Below, one piece after another: positions 6,640 to 9,586 of a DNA stretch of 9,586 bases; position 1 is the stretch's first letter, and every line of letters begins with the position of its first letter. The stretch is from an uncultured Cellvibrio sp. Lineage in GTDB: Bacteria; Pseudomonadota; Gammaproteobacteria; Pseudomonadales; Cellvibrionaceae. The notes under the pieces are model-generated. The model was not told the origin of the DNA. It was given only the letters and a program-made list of their open reading frames with translations, and did no database searches. Where the stretch lies: NCBI GenBank assembly GCA_946482345.1, contig CAMLRJ010000088.1:1-9586 (forward strand), read 5' to 3'. A program made the translations under genes and the position numbers.

Positions 6640-7110
6640 ATGATTATCGAAACCGGAAAAGTTGTTTCTGTAGAGCCGGAAGGGTTGTGGGTTGAAACTA
6701 TTTCCCGTTCGGTTTGCGGTACCTGCAAAGCAGAAAAAGGTTGCGGACAAAGTTTGATGGCCAAGTGGTCGGGCCATACCAGTTATATTTGGGTTTTGTT
6801 GGAGGGGCGCAATCCGGATAATTATCAACCGGGTGATTCCATCCAAATTGGTATACCCGAAGACATTATTGCCAAAGGTTCAATGATTGTTTATCTGGTG
6901 CCTTTGATGGTGATGTTGTTGGTGACAGTATTGGCGCATCGACAATTTGCCAATGAAGTGGTGACTGTGATATCTGCAATTGCGGGATTATTGTTGGGTG
7001 GTGCAATTATTCGTTGGCATGCATGGAAAACACGATTCGATCCGCGTTTACAGCCTGTGTTGGTTGATGACCGTGAAAAAATAAATTTAATAGAACCGAG
7101 TATTCAATAG
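6640..7110 (+). CDS. rseC: RseC/MucC family membrane protein
   Basis: RseC/MucC proteins are small inner-membrane proteins linked to sigma-E (AlgU) control in some species and, with the Rsx complex, to reduction of the SoxR iron-sulfur cluster in E. coli. The 156-residue product shows an N-terminal domain (METGKV-type start, GLWVET), a cysteine motif C-x2-C-x5-C (C26, C29, C35 in SVCGTCKAEKGCGQ), the typical PGDSIQIGIPE turn (64-74), and two membrane helices (about 80-99 and 107-124). The cysteine motif could bind metal or be redox active; that is inference. No rpoE, rseA or rseB is adjacent, so it stands apart from that operon. Its stop codon lies inside a 17-bp tandem duplication. The ribosome-binding site is weak (GTGGA). 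Confidence 0.85.
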   Translation: MIIETGKVVSVEPEGLWVETISRSVCGTCKAEKGCGQSLMAKWSGHTSYIWVLLEGRNPDNYQPGDSIQIGIPEDIIAKGSMIVYLVPLMVMLLVTVLAHRQFANEVVTVISAIAGLLLGGAIIRWHAWKTRFDPRLQPVLVDDREKINLIEPSIQ

Positions 7111-7122
7111 AACCGAGTATTC
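7089..7122 (+). repeat. 17-bp tandem duplication across the rseC stop
   Basis: The 17-mer AATAGAACCGAGTATTC occurs twice back to back (7089-7105 and 7106-7122). The first unit encodes the last residues of RseC and the second unit contains the TAG. Removing one unit would still give a stop a few codons later (TAG at 7128-7130 region), so the duplication changes only the last residues. Looks like a recent slippage or duplication event. Confidence 0.9.
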
Positions 7123-7126
7123 AGTC

Positions 7127-7198
7127 GTAGGTTGGGCAGCAATGCCCAACATCGGATTTCGATCATAAAACGGTGTTGGGGTTTGCACCCCAACCTAC
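7127..7198. repeat. Double-hairpin repeat with 10-bp terminal inverted repeats
   Basis: The ends GTAGGTTGGG (7127-7136) and CCCAACCTAC (7189-7198) are perfect inverted repeats. Two internal hairpins each have an 8-bp stem and a 4-nt loop: 7131-7150 (loop GCAA) and 7175-7194 (loop TTGC). This is unrelated in sequence to the GGGGAGG repeat of the flagellar operon. Its layout resembles a widespread family of small palindromic intergenic repeats. It lies between convergent rseC and tpx and could block read-through in both directions, although no T-run follows either stem. Confidence 0.85.
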
Positions 7199-7204
7199 TG
7201 CTCG

Positions 7205-7702
7205 TCAAGCCAAAGCTTTCAGCGCTGCATCATAATTGGGTTCATTGGCAACTTCAGAAACCAATTCAGTGTGCAGTACTTTGCCATCGGTTCCGATCAC
7301 AACAATAGCGCGTGCGCAAAGTGCTGTTAAAGGACCATCAACAAATTTGACACCGTAATCGCTGGCAAAACTGGAGCGGAAAGCGGAAGCGGTAATCACT
7401 TTTTCCAAACCTTCAGCGCCACAGAAACGGCTTAATGCAAAAGGTAAATCCTGTGATGCACACACAACAACAGTGTTATCCAATGCATTGGCCTTTTCAT
7501 TAAAAGTGCGAACGGATTGTGCGCAGGTAGGTGTATCAACACTGGGAAATATATTCAGAATAATGCGTTTCCCGGCAAGACTTTCAGAGGTGACATCAGC
7601 TGCAACTGATTGTGCGAGTTTGAATGCAGGGGCCTTGCTGCCAACCTGAGGTAAATTTCCGTTTGTATTAAATGGGTTTCCTTTGAGGGTAACTGTAGCC
7701 AT
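7205..7702 (-). CDS. tpx: Thiol peroxidase Tpx (atypical 2-Cys peroxiredoxin)
   Basis: Tpx reduces hydrogen peroxide and lipid hydroperoxides with electrons from thioredoxin. The 165-residue product matches the family length. The catalytic motif PSVDTPTC places the peroxidatic cysteine at C60 (Thr57 and the conserved Arg later in the chain also belong to the active site), and FCGAEGL places the resolving cysteine at C94, in the spacing of E. coli Tpx (C61/C95). Two additional cysteines (C81, C129) are present. The N-terminus (VTLKGNPFNTNGNLPQVG) is typical. The ATG has AGGAG 6 nt upstream. It is a single-gene unit, convergent with rseC and divergent from ffs. I see no convincing promoter or OxyR site in the 7703-7800 region. 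Confidence 0.97.
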   Translation of the reverse strand: MATVTLKGNPFNTNGNLPQVGSKAPAFKLAQSVAADVTSESLAGKRIILNIFPSVDTPTCAQSVRTFNEKANALDNTVVVCASQDLPFALSRFCGAEGLEKVITASAFRSSFASDYGVKFVDGPLTALCARAIVVIGTDGKVLHTELVSEVANEPNYDAALKALA

Positions 7703-7858
7703 AAGAAGCTCCTGTGATTGAGTGGTAATAAAATATCGCCGCGCAAGACTAGAGGAATAAACAGAAAAAAGAAACTGGATTCATTTGTTGTGCGGAGTCG
7801 GGTGCAGAAGCTGTTTATTTAATAATCTTGCGTTGAAAATGAGGACGGAAATTGCGGG

Positions 7859-7887
7859 TTGCAATCACACAACAAAGTCCTGATAAT
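7859..7887 (+). promoter_or_regulatory. Stable-RNA type promoter of ffs
   Basis: TTGCAA (7859-7864) and GATAAT (7882-7887) are separated by an ideal 17 bp and followed by a GC-rich discriminator (GCGCGCC, 7888-7894), as in growth-rate and stringently controlled rRNA/tRNA promoters. Transcription would begin near 7894, giving a leader of about 23 nt before the mature RNA. The E. coli 4.5S precursor also carries a leader of about this size that is removed by RNase P. The leader here contains a perfect 6-bp hairpin (7896-7901 with 7905-7910, loop ATA). Confidence 0.65.
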
Positions 7888-7916
7888 GCGCGCCTCTTGC
7901 GATACGCAAGCTCTAT

Positions 7917-8026
<110 letters not shown>

Positions 8027-8089
8027 TCCAACTTCCTCTCCTGATTTCTCTTTGCAAAGAATTACCTACGACTTGTCAGGTCGCTCGTT

Positions 8090-8095
8090 TATAAT
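8090..8095 (+). promoter_or_regulatory. Possible -10 element for dnaX
   Basis: A perfect TATAAT lies 30 bp before the dnaX ATG, but no acceptable -35 is found at 16-18 bp (TTGTCA at 8073-8078 is only 11 bp away). dnaX may be transcribed from here, from ffs read-through, or both. Confidence 0.35.
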
Positions 8096-8125
8096 CGCCG
8101 CTATTTTCTGATTCCGGAATGGCTT

Positions 8126-9586
8126 ATGAGTTATCAGGTTCTGGCCCGTAAATGGCGGCCACGCATTTTTCGCGAGATGGTAGGGCAGGAACATGTCCTG
8201 CAGGCGTTGATCAATGCTCTGGATCACAACCGTTTGCATCATGCTTACCTGTTTACCGGTACTCGCGGTGTGGGCAAAACCACCATCGCTCGTATCCTTG
8301 CCAAATGCCTCAATTGTGAGACCGGTGTCAGTTCAGAACCCTGCGGTCAATGCAGTGCCTGCCGTGAAATTGCCGAAGGGCGATTTGTTGATTTGATTGA
8401 AGTCGATGCGGCATCCCGTACAAAAGTTGAAGACACCCGCGAATTACTGGAAAACGTTCAATACGCACCGACTCGTGGTCGTTATAAAGTCTATTTAATT
8501 GACGAAGTCCACATGCTATCCAATAGCAGTTTTAATGCATTGTTGAAAACGCTCGAAGAACCACCACCCCACGTTAAATTTTTATTGGCAACTACCGATC
8601 CACAAAAATTGCCCATGACAATTTTGTCGCGTTGTTTGCAATTTAATTTAAAAAATATGACGCCGGAACGAATCGTCAATCATCTCAAATTTGTATTGGA
8701 ACAAGAGATGGTGCCTTTCGAAGAACCTGCGCTTTGGCATTTAGGTCGCGCCGCCGATGGCAGTATGCGCGATGCCATGAGTTTAACGGATCAAGCGATT
8801 TCTTACGGTTCCGGAAAAATTACCGATGTTGAAGTCAGTGCAATGTTGGGCACTATTGATCAGGCATCAGTGCAAAAATTGGTGCAGTCGTTAATCGATC
8901 TTGATGGAAAAAGTTTATTGCAAGTTGTTGCCGATATGTCGGAACAATCTCCGGATTATGCCGCTGCATTGGCAGAACTTTTATCCACATTACATCGCAT
9001 TGCGATTGCACAAGCTTTACCGGAAGCCTTGGATAACAGTCAGGGTGACAGAGAAAAAATATTGCAATGGGCGCAAGCTTTACCCGCAGAAGATGTGCAA
9101 CTTTTTTATCAAACTGCTTTGTTAGGTCGCCGCGATTTGCCTTTAGCGCCAGATCCGCGCGCAGGATTCGAAATGGTATTGTTGCGCATGTTGGCGTTTA
9201 AACCACAAGGTTTAATGGAATTGCCGACTCAAAAAATGCCGCAAAAAAATACAGGGGATATTCCTGCAAAAAAGTCTGAGGCGGCATTGCCGCCTGTCAC
9301 AGCTAAAACTGTTGAAGCGGTTAAACAACCCGTTAGTCAATTCGATGAAGCCCTCACCCTGACCCTCTCCCAGAGGGAGAGGGGATTAGTCCCTCCCCCT
9401 GGCAAGGGGGAGGTTAGGAGGGGGTCTATAGATCAGCGTGACAATCTTGTCGAAGAAAACAAAATTCCAGTAGAGACTTTAACAACGAATGTTGTTCAGA
9501 AAACTCCAGCAGTAGAAATAAAAAAATCATCCGTTGTAAAAAAAATTGCGTATGAATCTGCGACGGCAGCAGATTGGCCAACCCTT
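8126..9586 (+). CDS. dnaX: DNA polymerase III subunits tau/gamma, 3' end outside window
   Basis: DnaX is the ATPase of the clamp loader; full-length tau also holds the replicase and DnaB together. The frame is open for 487 codons to the window edge. The N-terminus MSYQVLARKWRP is nearly identical to E. coli. Walker A is GTRGVGKT (45-52), zinc-binding cysteines are C64, C73, C76 and C79, Walker B is DEVH (126-129), and the SRC arginine finger is R169. Domain III ends near residue 365. Codons 381-383 contain a programmed frameshift signal that would make a 384-residue gamma. Residues 409-434 (starting ALTLTLSQRERG) are encoded by a GC-rich repeat inserted in frame in the tau linker. The ATG has GGAA 7 nt upstream; the ATG at 8119 is in another frame. 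Confidence 0.97.
   Translation, partial: MSYQVLARKWRPRIFREMVGQEHVLQALINALDHNRLHHAYLFTGTRGVGKTTIARILAKCLNCETGVSSEPCGQCSACREIAEGRFVDLIEVDAASRTKVEDTRELLENVQYAPTRGRYKVYLIDEVHMLSNSSFNALLKTLEEPPPHVKFLLATTDPQKLPMTILSRCLQFNLKNMTPERIVNHLKFVLEQEMVPFEEPALWHLGRAADGSMRDAMSLTDQAISYGSGKITDVEVSAMLGTIDQASVQKLVQSLIDLDGKSLLQVVADMSEQSPDYAAALAELLSTLHRIAIAQALPEALDNSQGDREKILQWAQALPAEDVQLFYQTALLGRRDLPLAPDPRAGFEMVLLRMLAFKPQGLMELPTQKMPQKNTGDIPAKKSEAALPPVTAKTVEAVKQPVSQFDEALTLTLSQRERGLVPPPGKGEVRRGSIDQRDNLVEENKIPVETLTTNVVQKTPAVEIKKSSVVKKIAYESATAADWPTL
9253..9298 (+). promoter_or_regulatory. Programmed -1 ribosomal frameshift cassette in dnaX
   Basis: Four elements are visible. AGGGGA (9253-9258) could pair with 16S rRNA and lies 9 nt upstream of the slip site. 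The slippery heptamer A AAA AAG (9268-9274) is in the required phase (GCA AAA AAG). After 4 nt a perfect 7-bp stem follows (AGGCGGC 9279-9285, loop ATT, GCCGCCT 9289-9295). In the -1 frame the next codons are GTC then TGA (9277-9279). E. coli dnaX uses the same heptamer, an AGGGAG element 10 nt upstream, a downstream stem and an equally immediate stop to make gamma. A second weaker heptamer, A AAA AAT (9244-9250), leads to the same -1 stop. Confidence 0.88.
9351..9425 (+). repeat. GC-rich double-hairpin repeat, copy D, inside dnaX
   Basis: This is a shorter, diverged member of the family at 2651 and 4722. The left stem has 9 bp (9363-9371 with 9375-9383, loop AGA) and the right stem 9 bp (9392-9400 with 9405-9413, loop GGCA). 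The right end GGTTAGGAGGGGGT matches the GGCTAGGAGGGGGT of copies B and C, while the central spacer is reduced. Its length, about 75 bp, is a multiple of three and contains no stop in the dnaX frame. Codon use changes abruptly to Gly/Pro/Arg-rich codons here compared with the AT-rich flanks. Confidence 0.85.

Noticed and set aside
7703..7800. Promoter or OxyR site for tpx
   Set aside because: A TATTTT-like -10 is present, but I found no -35 at suitable spacing and no clear OxyR motif.
8214..8396. Short plus-strand frame inside dnaX
   Set aside because: It is an out-of-frame reading of the conserved DnaX ATPase domain.
9351..9425. Copy D as evidence that dnaX is a pseudogene
   Set aside because: The insert keeps the frame, has no stop, lies in a tolerant linker, and the reading frame continues to the window end.

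Overview
The window is a stretch of bacterial chromosome of roughly 45% GC (an impression, not a count). It carries a flagellar C-ring/export-gate operon, three small unrelated genes, the signal recognition particle RNA gene and the 5' part of dnaX. The gene families, the fliLMNOPQR-flhB order, a sigma-54 type promoter in front of fliL, an RseC/MucC homologue and a small 4.5S RNA next to dnaX all point to a gammaproteobacterium with polar-flagellum style gene order (Pseudomonas/Cellvibrio-like). The genus cannot be fixed from the sequence alone.

Bases 1-179 are non-coding and hold a half copy of a GC-rich hairpin repeat and a good match to a sigma-54 -24/-12 promoter. Bases 180-6016 are one plus-strand operon: fliL, fliM, fliN, fliO, fliP, fliQ, fliR, flhB. 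FliM and FliN form the switch/C-ring, FliL supports the stator, FliO assists FliP assembly, and FliP/Q/R with FlhB form the type III export gate. The operon is interrupted at two junctions (fliO/fliP and fliR/flhB) by nearly identical ~113-bp double-hairpin repeats; the first of these supplies the last five codons and the stop of fliO. Bases 6019-6546 (minus) hold a small SRPBCC-like gene that converges on flhB with 2 bp between stop codons. Bases 6640-7110 (plus) encode an RseC/MucC membrane protein. A different double-hairpin repeat separates it from the convergent thiol peroxidase gene tpx (7205-7702, minus).

Bases 7859-8026 contain a stable-RNA type promoter, a short leader and the 4.5S SRP RNA (ffs). 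From 8126 to the window end runs dnaX (DNA polymerase III tau/gamma), open for 487 codons and cut by the window edge.

The most interesting part is the dnaX C-terminal half. It contains a complete E. coli-like programmed -1 frameshift cassette: a Shine-Dalgarno-like AGGGGA, a slippery A AAA AAG in the correct phase, a 7-bp GC-rich stem, and an immediate -1 frame TGA. This predicts a 384-residue gamma protein. About 75 bp further on, a diverged copy of the same repeat family that punctuates the flagellar operon lies inside the tau-specific coding region, in frame and as exactly 25 codons. The repeat is therefore translated in tau but would be absent from gamma. I see no CRISPR, transposase, prophage or unknown defence-type system here.
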